Shown here: positions 42,800 to 51,157 of the stretch, in pieces
Layout of the letters: each line of letters begins with the position of its first letter
Numbering within the stretch: position 1 is the first letter of the stretch
Source of the DNA: JAQBQB01 sp963757185
GTDB lineage: Bacteria; Gemmatimonadota; Gemmatimonadetes; Gemmatimonadales; Gemmatimonadaceae
Length of the DNA: 64,000 nucleotides
Assembly: GCA_963757185.1 (NCBI GenBank)
Contig: CAVWQI010000005.1
Location: forward strand, 372,001 to 436,000
Reading direction: 5' to 3'
The notes under the pieces: model-generated
The model's database searches: none
Told to the model about the DNA's origin: nothing
The model's input: only the letters and a program-made list of their open reading frames with translations
Made by a program: the position numbers and the translations under genes

Positions 42800-45469
42800 A
42801 TGAGCGTCGCCGACTTCTCGAACGCGCTGGCCGACCGTTACCGTGTCGAGCGAGAGCTCGGCACCGGCGGCATGGCGACCGTGTACCTGGCCTATGACGT
42901 CAAGCATGACCGCCGCGTCGCGCTCAAGGTCCTCAAGCCGGAGCTGGCCGCCGTCATCGGCGGCGAGCGTTTCCTCGCCGAGATCAAGACGACGGCGAAT
43001 CTCCAACATCCGCACATTCTTCCGTTGTTCGACAGCGGACAGATCGACGGCACGGTCTTCTACGCGATGCCGTTCATCGACGGCGAGTCGCTGCGCGACC
43101 GTTTGAAGCGCGAGAAGCAACTGCCCGTCGACACCGCGCTCCGCATCGCCACGGAAGTCGCCGACGCGCTCGAATACGCGCACCGTCACGGCGTGATCCA
43201 TCGCGACATCAAGCCCGAAAACATTCTGCTGCACGGCGGCCACGCCCAGGTCGCCGACTTCGGTATCGCTCTCGCCGCGTCAAACACGGCCGGCTCGCGA
43301 ATCACCGAGACCGGGATGAGCCTCGGCACGCCGACGTACATGAGTCCCGAGCAGGCCATCGGCGATCGCACGATCGACGGCCGCAGCGACGTCTATTCGC
43401 TCGGCGCAACGACGTACGAGATGCTCGCCGGCGATCCACCGTACGTCGCGGGCACCGCACAAGCGATCATCGCGAAGGTCTTGACGGAAAAGGCGCCGAG
43501 CGTGCGCATCGCCCGGCCGAGCGTTTCAGCGAACGTAGACGCGGCGATCGCGCGCGCGCTCGAGAAACTGCCGGCCGATCGTTTCGCTACAGCGCTCGAG
43601 TTCTCGGAGGCATTGAATCAGCGAGGATCGACGACAGCGAGCACCGCAGCCGGCGTGGTACCTCGGACGCCGGTGGCGACGCATCGACGTCCGTGGCTGT
43701 ACGTCGCCGCGGCGCTCACGGTGATAGCGGTCAGCGCGGCGTGGATTGCCGGGCGCGACAGCCGAAGCGGCGTTTCAGTGGACAGTGAGGCGCCGGTCAT
43801 TCGCGCGATTCTCGATCTCCCGGCCGGCGAACGTGTATACGATGCGCTCTCGGGCGCGACCGTCGCCGTGTCGCCGAAGGGAGACATGATGGCTTACACG
43901 AGCCAGGGCCCCGGCGGCTTTCGCACCTTCATCAGGCGCACCAGCGAGCTGGCGGCACGGTCGTTCACCGACCCCAACAACGCCACGGTCGCCGGGCGCA
44001 ACCTGGCCTTTTCGCCCGACGGGCGCTGGCTCGCGTTCACCGAGGGGAACCAGCTCAGAAAGGCCTCGGTCGACGGCGGACAGGTGGCCAACGTGAAGGC
44101 GTTGATGGTCGCGGTCCCGTACGGTCTGGCGTGGCTCGGCAACGACACGATCCTCGTGGGCAGCTTCCAAGGAATGGAGGCGGTGTCCGTGTCGGGCGGG
44201 ACCTCCACGATGATCGGACTCAAGGACTCGACGTCGGTGCGCGTCGGACAGCGTTGGCCGGTGGTTGTGCCGGGAGGCAGGTACGTCGCGTTCACGCTGG
44301 CCAACACCCCCGCCGAGCCCCAGCGCCTCGCCGTACTCGACACGCGAACGAGAGCCGTCGTGGTGCACGACGTGCCGGTGGCGGGTCCGTTGGGCTTCCT
44401 CGACGGGCAGCTGGTGTACGTGTCGCAGAGCGGCACCATCATGGCGGTCCCGTTCGACGTCAAAGAGAGGAAGCCCACGGGAGAGTCGATTCCACTCGAG
44501 GATGGCGTCGTGTTCGACCCGACGGGTGGGACCAAGGCGGCTCTCTCGGCCTCGGGGACGCTTCTCTTTCTGAAGGGGCGCGCGGAGTATCAGCCCGTCT
44601 TGGTGAGCGCGACGTCTGGCGTGCCAACGCCGCTTCTCGGCGAACTGCATCTCTACGCCAACCCGCGCTTCTCGCCCGACGGCAAGCGGGTGGCGATCAG
44701 TGTGGCCAACGCCCGCTCGTCGGACATCTGGATCTACGACATTCCCCGCAACACGTTCACGCAACTCACCACCGAGGGTGCAAACGTTCGCCCCGAGTGG
44801 ACGCCCGACGGCAAGCGGGTGGTCTTTCGCTCCGAGCGGTCGGGAAAGGTCACGATCTCGTGGCGACTCGCCGACGCGAGCCAGCCGGCGGAAGTGTTGT
44901 ACGAGCCGCCGTATGAGCCGTTCGAGGCCATCGTGTCGCCCGATTCGAAATGGCTCGTTTATCGCACCGCGCCCGGTAGCGCATTTTCGCGCGACATCCT
45001 CGCCGTACCGATGCAAGGCGAACGCAAGACGCTGCCGCTCGTCGTGAGCCCGGCAACCGAACAGCAGCCGCGCCTGTCGCCCGATGGAAAGTGGTTGAGC
45101 TACCAATCCAACGAGACCGGTACGTTTCAGATCTACGTTCGGCCGTTTCCGGAAAACGGCGCGCGGGTCCGCGTGAGCACGGAAGCCGCCACGGAGGCGC
45201 TGTGGAATCGCGCGGGGACGGCGCTCTACTATCGCGACGGGCTCGGGCAGATCGTTGAAGTCAAGGTGACGACGAGCGGCGGTTTTTCGATCGGCGCTCA
45301 CCGGGTCGTGGTGACCGGCGACTATCTCACCGACGCCTCGCACGCCAGCTACGACGTGGCGCCCGACGGGCGTTTCCTGCTGCTGAAACGCGCCGGCGCC
45401 GAGGCGCAAACGATCGTAGTGCACAACTGGGGTCGGGAGCTGCGGGAGAAAACAGCGCGACACAAGTGA
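42800..45469 (+). CDS. Transmembrane Ser/Thr protein kinase with beta-propeller sensor
   Basis: The protein is 889 aa. The kinase domain covers about residues 14-275: GTGGMATVYLAYD, Lys43 in ALKVL, HRDIKPENILL with Asp136, DFG at 153-155, GTPTYMSPEQ and DVYSLGATTYEMLAG. A single membrane helix lies at about 298-318. The C-terminal 550 residues contain repeated WD40/PD40-like blades with the SPDG motif (LAFSPDGRWLAF, ARFSPDGKRVAI, RLSPDGKWLSYQ, VAPDGRFLLL). Such propellers often act as periplasmic sensors. The metallo-beta-lactamase gene follows 52 bases later. Confidence 0.92.
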   Translation: MSVADFSNALADRYRVERELGTGGMATVYLAYDVKHDRRVALKVLKPELAAVIGGERFLAEIKTTANLQHPHILPLFDSGQIDGTVFYAMPFIDGESLRDRLKREKQLPVDTALRIATEVADALEYAHRHGVIHRDIKPENILLHGGHAQVADFGIALAASNTAGSRITETGMSLGTPTYMSPEQAIGDRTIDGRSDVYSLGATTYEMLAGDPPYVAGTAQAIIAKVLTEKAPSVRIARPSVSANVDAAIARALEKLPADRFATALEFSEALNQRGSTTASTAAGVVPRTPVATHRRPWLYVAAALTVIAVSAAWIAGRDSRSGVSVDSEAPVIRAILDLPAGERVYDALSGATVAVSPKGDMMAYTSQGPGGFRTFIRRTSELAARSFTDPNNATVAGRNLAFSPDGRWLAFTEGNQLRKASVDGGQVANVKALMVAVPYGLAWLGNDTILVGSFQGMEAVSVSGGTSTMIGLKDSTSVRVGQRWPVVVPGGRYVAFTLANTPAEPQRLAVLDTRTRAVVVHDVPVAGPLGFLDGQLVYVSQSGTIMAVPFDVKERKPTGESIPLEDGVVFDPTGGTKAALSASGTLLFLKGRAEYQPVLVSATSGVPTPLLGELHLYANPRFSPDGKRVAISVANARSSDIWIYDIPRNTFTQLTTEGANVRPEWTPDGKRVVFRSERSGKVTISWRLADASQPAEVLYEPPYEPFEAIVSPDSKWLVYRTAPGSAFSRDILAVPMQGERKTLPLVVSPATEQQPRLSPDGKWLSYQSNETGTFQIYVRPFPENGARVRVSTEAATEALWNRAGTALYYRDGLGQIVEVKVTTSGGFSIGAHRVVVTGDYLTDASHASYDVAPDGRFLLLKRAGAEAQTIVVHNWGRELREKTARHK

Positions 45470-45521
45470 CCGTGGCGCGCTCGGCGTTGGCGGGATCCGC
45501 CGACTCGCCTACTTTGCGCGA

Positions 45522-46403
45522 ATGCTGAACCGCATCGTCGGCCCCCGCGCCGCTCTCCTGATCGCGGCGCTCGCCGCCTCCGCCTTTCGCTCGGCGCCGC
45601 TGGGCGCGCAATCGCCCGATTGGACCGAGCCGTTCCCGCCGTTTCACATCGCCGGCAACCTTTACTACGTCGGCAGCAAGGGACTGGCCAACTTCCTGAT
45701 CACGACGCCGCAGGGACACATCCTGATCAACAGCGACCTCGAGGCGAACGTTCCGCTGATCAAGGCGAGCGTCGAACGCCTCGGGTTCAAATTCTCCGAT
45801 ATCAAGATTCTCCTCATCAGCCACGCCCACTGGGACCACGACGCCGGCAGCGCCGCGGTCAAGGCGGCGACCGGCGCGAGTTACATGGTCATGGACGCGG
45901 ACGTACCGGTCGTCGAGTCGGGCGGAAAGTTGGATTTCAACTACGGCAGCGACCCCGCCACGCTCTACAAGCCGGTCAAGGTCGATCGCGTGCTCCACGA
46001 CGGCGACCAGGTCACGTTGGGCGGCGTGACGTTGGTCGCGCATCTGACGCCCGGTCACACCAAAGGCTGCACCACGTGGACGATGAAGGTCACTGCACGC
46101 GGCAACACATACGACGTCGTCATCATCGGCAGCCCGAACGTGAACCAGGGTTATAAGCTGGTCGGCAACGCACAGTATCCGGGGATCGCGGCGGACTACC
46201 AGCGCATGTTTCGCGTTCTCAAATCACTGCCGTGCGACATCTTCCTTGGCGCGCACGGCAGCTATTTCGGGCTCGACGCCAAGTACGCCCGACTGCAAAA
46301 CGGAGATGCCGACGCGTTCGTCGACCCGAAAGGATGCGCGTCGTTCGTCGCGCAAAAGCAGGCCGAGTTCGAAGCGGAGCTCGCGAAGCAGAGCGGCCGC
46401 TAG
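45522..46403 (+). CDS. Subclass B3 metallo-beta-lactamase
   Basis: The 293-aa protein has a signal peptide ending near APLGAQ. Zinc ligands of the B3 type are present: HAHWDHD at 101-107, His179 in TPGHTKGCTTW and His245 in LGAHGSYFG. TPGHTKGxTTW and GAHGxYF are typical of B3 enzymes. These enzymes hydrolyse beta-lactams, including carbapenems, in the periplasm. B3 relatives are chromosomal in many environmental bacteria and may have other roles. It follows a Ser/Thr kinase and has its own promoter region of about 50 bases. Confidence 0.88.
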   Translation: MLNRIVGPRAALLIAALAASAFRSAPLGAQSPDWTEPFPPFHIAGNLYYVGSKGLANFLITTPQGHILINSDLEANVPLIKASVERLGFKFSDIKILLISHAHWDHDAGSAAVKAATGASYMVMDADVPVVESGGKLDFNYGSDPATLYKPVKVDRVLHDGDQVTLGGVTLVAHLTPGHTKGCTTWTMKVTARGNTYDVVIIGSPNVNQGYKLVGNAQYPGIAADYQRMFRVLKSLPCDIFLGAHGSYFGLDAKYARLQNGDADAFVDPKGCASFVAQKQAEFEAELAKQSGR

Positions 46404-46416
46404 GATCAGCGGCCGC
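46393..46416. terminator. Hairpin at the end of the metallo-beta-lactamase gene
   Basis: GCGGCCGCT and AGCGGCCGC form a 9-bp perfect stem around AGGATC, overlapping the stop codon of the lactamase gene. There is no T-run, so it would be a weak or rho-assisted terminator between convergent genes. Confidence 0.5.
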
Positions 46417-46488
46417 CGCCGCGCGCCGCGCCGTGCTGGCCATCCGTCACGTGCTCCATCCAATCGCCTCCGTGGATGTCACGATGAA

Positions 46489-47973
46489 CTAGCGCTTCAC
46501 CGCACCGAAATGGTTGCTTCCGAGGAACGAATACGCGATGGTGACCGTCCCTTCGGATAGTCGGCGGTCGGGGAGCGTTCCGTAACGCGCCTGCCGTATC
46601 GACTCGACGTAGCGCGCGGCGAGCGAGTGGCCGCCGATGAGGCGCACCGTGAGTCCGACGTTGCCCCGGAAAATCGTCTCCGATCCATGCGTGTCGTCGG
46701 ACCCGAGACCGCTCACGTAGTACCCGCGCGTCGTCATGTCGAGCATCGCACGGTCGCCCGCGATCAGCCGAAGCGCGACGAGCGACTGCGGCGTGACGCC
46801 GAAGTGGTAGTCGCGAATCGCCTCGGTCGTCGAGGTGCTCGGTATGCCGGCGGTCGTACCGGCGGCGCCGTAGCCGACGCCGCCGAGCAACGAGCCCTGA
46901 AGCGCGATCGCCGGAGCGAGCCAGAGCTGTTGTGTAGTGCCCAGCGAGACCGCGGTGCTCGACACCCGAAACAAGAAGGGTGAGATGTAATCGTAGCTTC
47001 CGTAGAGCCCCCAGATGCCTCGCAAATTGCCGCGATCTCCCGTCTTCCGGCCAATAAGCAACCCGCGAAGCATCACGTTCTCGATGGGATTGCCGCTGTT
47101 GGAGAGCCCCGAGACTTGGAGATCGAAGTAGTCGAGCGGGCGACCATAGGTGTAGCCGGGAGTCCCGGGAAGGCCGTACGACATCGAGAATTCGGCTGCC
47201 GCGTTGCGGCGAAGCACGTTCGCCGAGACCAGTTGATCCTTCGCGTGGGCGTCCACCGTCGCGCCGACGCCGATTTGCCACGCGGTTGAAGGAACGGTGT
47301 CCTGGAAACCGGGCCTGAAGCGGTCCCCGAAGACATGACGGCTCACGGCACCGGATGGCGCGATCGCTATCGAGAGATACTCATGAAGCCTGCGTGCGAA
47401 CTCGCTTCCATTGTCCTTGAGCACGAGGTCCGCCATCCGATAGAGCGCCTCGCCGAGCAGGCTCCCGGCTTGGCCTGTCGTGATCAGGTCGTTGATCGAC
47501 GGAGGAGTGGTCTCGCCGGCCATCTCCCATACGAAGCTGCCGACGTCCGAATACGCCAATGACGGCCAGAAACCGAGCCCGGTCGATCGAGGAATTCCGA
47601 ACATCGTGGCGCCCTGGTACGGATGCCCGAATTGATTCACGTTGAACGGATCTTCGTCGTGCACCCAACGCTGTTCGCGGACGTGATCCCAGGTCGTCGT
47701 GAACGTCGAGGCGAAGACTTTCTTGCCGTCCTCGGTCTGATTGGCGAAGGCGACGCGGTCGAAGCCGTTGAACAGGGCCAGAAAGCCCGTGAGCTCGACC
47801 GCCGGGATCAGGTAACTCTTTGTGCCGCCCGTGTCGCCTGGCTGCCGAAGGTGCCCGGCCGCAACCGCCCCGACCGAGACGGATGGCGCCCCGCTGTCGA
47901 CTTGACCTAGGGCTCGATCGGCGACGCCAGCGAAAAGTGCGAGAACGACCGAAAGCCGAACGAGATTGGGCAT
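46489..47973 (-). CDS. DUF3943 outer-membrane-like protein
   Basis: The 494-aa protein has a signal peptide (VVLALFAGVADRALGQ). The DUF3943 signature is visible: WVHDEDPFNVNQFGHPYQGATMFGIPRS, GSFVWEMAGETTPPSINDLITT and a following GEALYRMADL. The C-terminal half is rich in alternating beta strands and ends with Phe-containing strands, consistent with an outer-membrane barrel. Function is unknown. It is convergent with the lactamase gene. A degraded cytochrome fragment lies just upstream on the same strand. Confidence 0.85.
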   Translation of the reverse strand: MPNLVRLSVVLALFAGVADRALGQVDSGAPSVSVGAVAAGHLRQPGDTGGTKSYLIPAVELTGFLALFNGFDRVAFANQTEDGKKVFASTFTTTWDHVREQRWVHDEDPFNVNQFGHPYQGATMFGIPRSTGLGFWPSLAYSDVGSFVWEMAGETTPPSINDLITTGQAGSLLGEALYRMADLVLKDNGSEFARRLHEYLSIAIAPSGAVSRHVFGDRFRPGFQDTVPSTAWQIGVGATVDAHAKDQLVSANVLRRNAAAEFSMSYGLPGTPGYTYGRPLDYFDLQVSGLSNSGNPIENVMLRGLLIGRKTGDRGNLRGIWGLYGSYDYISPFLFRVSSTAVSLGTTQQLWLAPAIALQGSLLGGVGYGAAGTTAGIPSTSTTEAIRDYHFGVTPQSLVALRLIAGDRAMLDMTTRGYYVSGLGSDDTHGSETIFRGNVGLTVRLIGGHSLAARYVESIRQARYGTLPDRRLSEGTVTIAYSFLGSNHFGAVKR

Positions 47974-48022
47974 GATCCCTGGAGCAGTTGCAAGCTGTAG
48001 GCCCCGCTTACGCGCCGCGGAC

Positions 48023-48163
48023 CTACCTCCAGGGATTGGACAGCGCCGGATTGCGAAGGAACGCGGTGTCGGTCAGACTCTCGAGGAACGCGACCAGGTC
48101 GCGCTTGTCCGCATCCGTGAGCGCGAACCCGTGCACGTTGGGCGCCTTGTTGCGATTGTCGCG
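48023..48163 (-). pseudogene. C-terminal remnant of a cytochrome c peroxidase-like protein
   Basis: Read leftward, this stretch encodes KAPNVHGFALTDADKRDL followed by VAFLESLTDTAFLRNPALSN and PWR, then a stop. That is the conserved end of di-haem peroxidase-like cytochromes. Upstream the frame breaks; a possible fragment with DCHAMFRGG lies in another frame up to about 48240. No start or complete haem motif is present. It is a leftover of a lost gene. Confidence 0.7.
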
Positions 48164-48248
48164 ACCCACGCCGCGCCGCCACGAAACATGGCGTGGCAGT
48201 CACCGATATATTCACGACGGGCACGCGACAACAGGGGGAATTTCGCAC

Positions 48249-49640
48249 ATGACCGACGTGCGCGAGAACGTTCGCGGCATGCTCACACTCGAGGAGCTAC
48301 GGACTCGAACAAACGCCGGCGAAATCGACACGGTCGTTGTCGGCTTCACTGATCATTACGGCCGGCTGATGGGCAAGCGGTATGACGCCGAGATGTTCGT
48401 CGAGAGCATCGCCGAGGATGGCGCGCACGGCTGCAATTATCTCCTCACGACCGACATGGAAATGGAGCCCGTCCGCGGCTACCGCTTCGCGAGCTGGGAG
48501 CTCGGCTACGGCGACTTTCATCTCGTGCCGGACATGGCGACGCTCCGGTCCGCTACCTGGCTCCAACGCTCGGCGCTCGTCCTGTGCGACGTGCACGATG
48601 TAAAGACGCATGCACCCGTCGGCGTTGCGCCGCGATCGATTCTGCGAACGCAAACCCAGTCCGCGCGGGCGCTGGGCTTCGACACGTTCGCCGCGTCGGA
48701 GCTGGAGCACTATCTCTTCCGCACGAGCTATGCTGCCGTTTCCAGCGGGGGGCTTCGTGACCTGACTCCGGCGGGACAGTACCTCGAGGACTATCACCTG
48801 ATGCAGGGAGCGCGCACCGAGGACTTTCACGGCGCCGCGCGGCGGCACCTCAAGGACTCCGGCGTGCCCGTCGAGAACTCCAAGGGCGAATGGGGCCGCG
48901 GGCAGCACGAGGTGAACGTCCGGTACGCCGACACGCTCACGATGGCCGACCGGCACGTCGTGTTCAAACAATGCATGAAAGAGTTGGCCGACTCGATGGG
49001 GGTTGCGGTCACGTTCATGGCTAAGATCGGGTCCAACCAGGCCGGCTCCGGATGTCACATTCACTTCAGCCTGTGGCGCGACGGACGGAACGCGTTCGTC
49101 GGCAACGGTAGTTTCGGTCCAATCACCTGCTCCGACGAGTTTCGCTGGTTCCTCGGCGGATGGATCAAACATGTGTCGGACGTGATGGTGTTCTACGCGC
49201 CCACGGTCAACTCGTACAAGCGGTACGTGGACGCGTCGTGGGCGCCGACGCGTCTCGCATGGAGTCGCGACAACCGCACCGCCGGATTTCGAGTCGTCGG
49301 CGACGGCGAAGGGCTGCGCATCGAATGCCGCCTCCCCGGTGCCGACTGCAATCCGTATCTGGCCTTCGCGGCATCCTTGGCGTCGGGCCTGGATGGCATC
49401 GCCAATCACACCGAGCCCCCGGACCACTTCAGCGGCGACATCTACGCCGCACAGGATTTGCCCCGCGTGCCGCACACGCTCGCCGAAGCCACGGAGCGCT
49501 TTGGCCGGAGCGACTTCGCGAAGCGCGCGTTCGGCGACGACGTCGTCGAACACTACCTCCATTTCTACCGGTCGGAACAGCGCGCTTACGACATGGCCGT
49601 CACCGACTGGGAAATTCAACGTTATTTCGAGCGCATCTGA
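48249..49640 (+). CDS. Glutamine-synthetase-like gamma-glutamyl ligase (PuuA/GlnA3-type)
   Basis: The ATG at 48249 gives 463 aa; upstream codons lack conservation. GS-type signatures are present: SELEHYLF, GRGQHEVNVRYADTL, GSGCHIHFSLW for ATP and metal binding, NRTAGFRV and the catalytic-region RLPGADCNPYLAFAA. The pattern matches gamma-glutamylpolyamine or gamma-glutamylamide ligases better than true glutamine synthetase. It would join glutamate to an amine using ATP. It heads a run with a dehydrogenase, an aldehyde dehydrogenase and an amidotransferase, interrupted by the GxxExxY insertion. Confidence 0.87.
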   Translation: MTDVRENVRGMLTLEELRTRTNAGEIDTVVVGFTDHYGRLMGKRYDAEMFVESIAEDGAHGCNYLLTTDMEMEPVRGYRFASWELGYGDFHLVPDMATLRSATWLQRSALVLCDVHDVKTHAPVGVAPRSILRTQTQSARALGFDTFAASELEHYLFRTSYAAVSSGGLRDLTPAGQYLEDYHLMQGARTEDFHGAARRHLKDSGVPVENSKGEWGRGQHEVNVRYADTLTMADRHVVFKQCMKELADSMGVAVTFMAKIGSNQAGSGCHIHFSLWRDGRNAFVGNGSFGPITCSDEFRWFLGGWIKHVSDVMVFYAPTVNSYKRYVDASWAPTRLAWSRDNRTAGFRVVGDGEGLRIECRLPGADCNPYLAFAASLASGLDGIANHTEPPDHFSGDIYAAQDLPRVPHTLAEATERFGRSDFAKRAFGDDVVEHYLHFYRSEQRAYDMAVTDWEIQRYFERI

Positions 49641-49663
49641 GGCATCGAACCTGGCCGGACAAA

Positions 49664-49805
49664 GAAACAGCTTGACGCAGAGCCGCAGAGGACCGCAGAG
49701 GCGCGGAGAGGTCCAGTAGATAAGATTGTCATCGACGACTTGAGCCCGGCTCTCGAATGCTCCGCGTCTCTGAGTTGCCTCCGCGGCTCCGCGTCAAGCT
49801 GTTTC
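49664..49805. repeat. Long imperfect palindrome, left side of the GxxExxY element
   Basis: Arms at 49664-49691 and 49778-49805 (28 bases, two mismatches) are inverted copies beginning GAAACAGCTTGACGC. Pairing can extend inward with one bulge through CAGAG-CGCGGAG segments, giving a stem of about 40 bp. The arms carry GCAGAGG/CCTCTGC motifs. Confidence 0.85.
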
Positions 49806-49838
49806 GTTTTCAGCCTCACGGAGCTTTGTGACATTCTT

Positions 49839-49860
49839 GGCGCAGAGACGCAGAGGACAT
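49839..49860. repeat. CTCTGCG-type repeat unit next to the GxxExxY stop
   Basis: GGCGCAGAGACGCAGAGGAC lies two bases before the stop codon of the leftward GxxExxY gene. It repeats the core motif of the neighbouring palindrome. Confidence 0.7.
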
Positions 49861-49862
49861 CG

Positions 49863-50240
49863 CTATAGACGATGTACCTTTCGCACGATTCCGTCTTTGA
49901 GGCGGGCGACATTGAAATTGATCAACAAGCCCACCCGATAGTCCCCGAGCTTGATCTGCGATAGAAGCTGCGCTTCATGAACCGCAATGATTTTCGCCAC
50001 CGCCTTGACCTCGACGACCAAGCGCTCCTCGACCAGCAGGTCGATCCGATAGGCAACGTCCAGCACGAGGCCGTCGTATTGCACGGGCGTCAGAACTTCG
50101 CGCCGCACGGTGAGTCCTCGCTTCCGCAGCTCGTGCGCAAGGCATACTCGATAGGCCGACTCCAACAGCCCAGGTCCCAGTATCGAATGAACCTTGATGG
50201 CGGCGTCGACGACCTGTCCACTTATGTCATTGATCTGCAT
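49863..50240 (-). CDS. GxxExxY protein (PD-(D/E)XK-like small protein)
   Basis: The 125-aa protein contains the name-giving motif GLLESAY (Gly24, Glu27, Tyr30) after VVDAAIKVHSILGPG. The central strand pair RIDLLVEERLVVEVKA supplies Asp67 and Glu77-x-Lys79, the pattern of PD-(D/E)XK nucleases. The ending LLSQIKLGDYRVGLLINFNVARLKDGIVR is also typical. Pfam groups such proteins near PD-(D/E)XK folds, but no biochemical activity is established to my knowledge. Inverted CTCTGCG-rich repeats lie on both sides, and the gene interrupts an otherwise rightward catabolic run. It looks like part of a mobile or selfish unit. Confidence 0.9.
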   Translation of the reverse strand: MQINDISGQVVDAAIKVHSILGPGLLESAYRVCLAHELRKRGLTVRREVLTPVQYDGLVLDVAYRIDLLVEERLVVEVKAVAKIIAVHEAQLLSQIKLGDYRVGLLINFNVARLKDGIVRKVHRL

Positions 50241-50298
50241 ACCACCAACAATGCGCTCATCACGTCACGCGCGCGTCATGGAGCGCGCGCTACGGGCT

Positions 50299-50337
50299 TT
50301 TCTCCGCGACTCTGCGCTCCCTCTGCGGCTCCGCGTC
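50299..50337. repeat. CTCTGCG-rich repeat, right side of the GxxExxY element
   Basis: TTCTCCGCGACTCTGCGCTC followed by CCTCTGCGGCTCCGCGTC is an inverted near-copy of 49673-49709. Together they bracket the GxxExxY gene. Confidence 0.8.
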
Positions 50338-50383
50338 AAAAGGCTACTTCGGAGTCGTCAAAACAACGCTTACCTTTGACCCA

Positions 50384-51157
50384 ATGAGACTCTCGAATAA
50401 GGTCGCCCTCATCACCGGCGGCGGCAGCGGCATCGGACGCGAGGCATCGCTGCTGTTCGCTCGTGAGGGCGCGGCGGTCGTCGTCGTCGACGTCGTCGAC
50501 GACGCCGGCCGGCAGACGGTCGATCAGATCACGGCCGATGGCGGCCGCGCATCCTATGTCCACGCCGACGTCTCGTCGGCGAAGGACAGCGAGGCGATGG
50601 TCGCGCACGCGGAACACGACTTCGGTCGATTGGACGTGCTGTTCAACAACGCCGGCATCATGCATTCGTCCGACGACGATGCGATTTCGACGAGCGAAGA
50701 CACGTGGGACCTGACGATGCGCATCAATGCGCGCGGCGTGTTCTTCGGGTGCAAGTTCGGCATCCCTGCCCTGCGCCGATCCGGCGGCGGGTCGATCATC
50801 AACACCGCGTCGTTCGTCGCCAAGCTCGGCGCCGCGACGCCGCAGATCGCGTATACGGCGAGCAAAGGCGCGGTGCTCTCGATGACGCGCGAACTGGCCG
50901 TCATTCACGCTCGCGAGAACATCCGTGTGAACGCGCTCTGCCCCGGCCCGCTCAAGACGCCGCTCCTGATGAGCTTTCTCGATACGGACGCCAAACGCAA
51001 CCGGCGCCTCGTGCACATCCCGATGGGGCGCTTCGGCGAGGCGTCGGAGATCGCGAAAGCAGCGCTCTTTCTCGCGTCCGACGATTCCTCCTTCGTGACC
51101 GGCGCCGAGCTGCTCGTGGACGGAGGCATCACCGCCGCATATGTGACACCGGAATGA
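50384..51157 (+). CDS. Short-chain dehydrogenase/reductase
   Basis: The 257-aa protein is a classical SDR: cofactor loop GGGSGIG at residues 12-18, NNAG, and the catalytic YxxxK in YTASKGAVL. The end has SSFVTGAELLVDGG. The acidic residue in VVVVDVVDD after the second strand favours NAD over NADP. Its stop overlaps the ATG of the aldehyde dehydrogenase (ATGA). In the proposed pathway it would oxidise an alcohol group on the glutamylated substrate. Confidence 0.93.
   Translation: MRLSNKVALITGGGSGIGREASLLFAREGAAVVVVDVVDDAGRQTVDQITADGGRASYVHADVSSAKDSEAMVAHAEHDFGRLDVLFNNAGIMHSSDDDAISTSEDTWDLTMRINARGVFFGCKFGIPALRRSGGGSIINTASFVAKLGAATPQIAYTASKGAVLSMTRELAVIHARENIRVNALCPGPLKTPLLMSFLDTDAKRNRRLVHIPMGRFGEASEIAKAALFLASDDSSFVTGAELLVDGGITAAYVTPE

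Noticed and set aside
47988..48248. Upstream extension of the gamma-glutamyl ligase
   Set aside because: The extra residues are not conserved and overlap the cytochrome remnant; the ATG at 48249 fits the family start.
50475..50510. GTCGTC repeats and a local palindrome in the SDR gene
   Set aside because: They encode the Val/Asp-rich strand VVVVDVVDDAG of the Rossmann fold; codon composition explains them.
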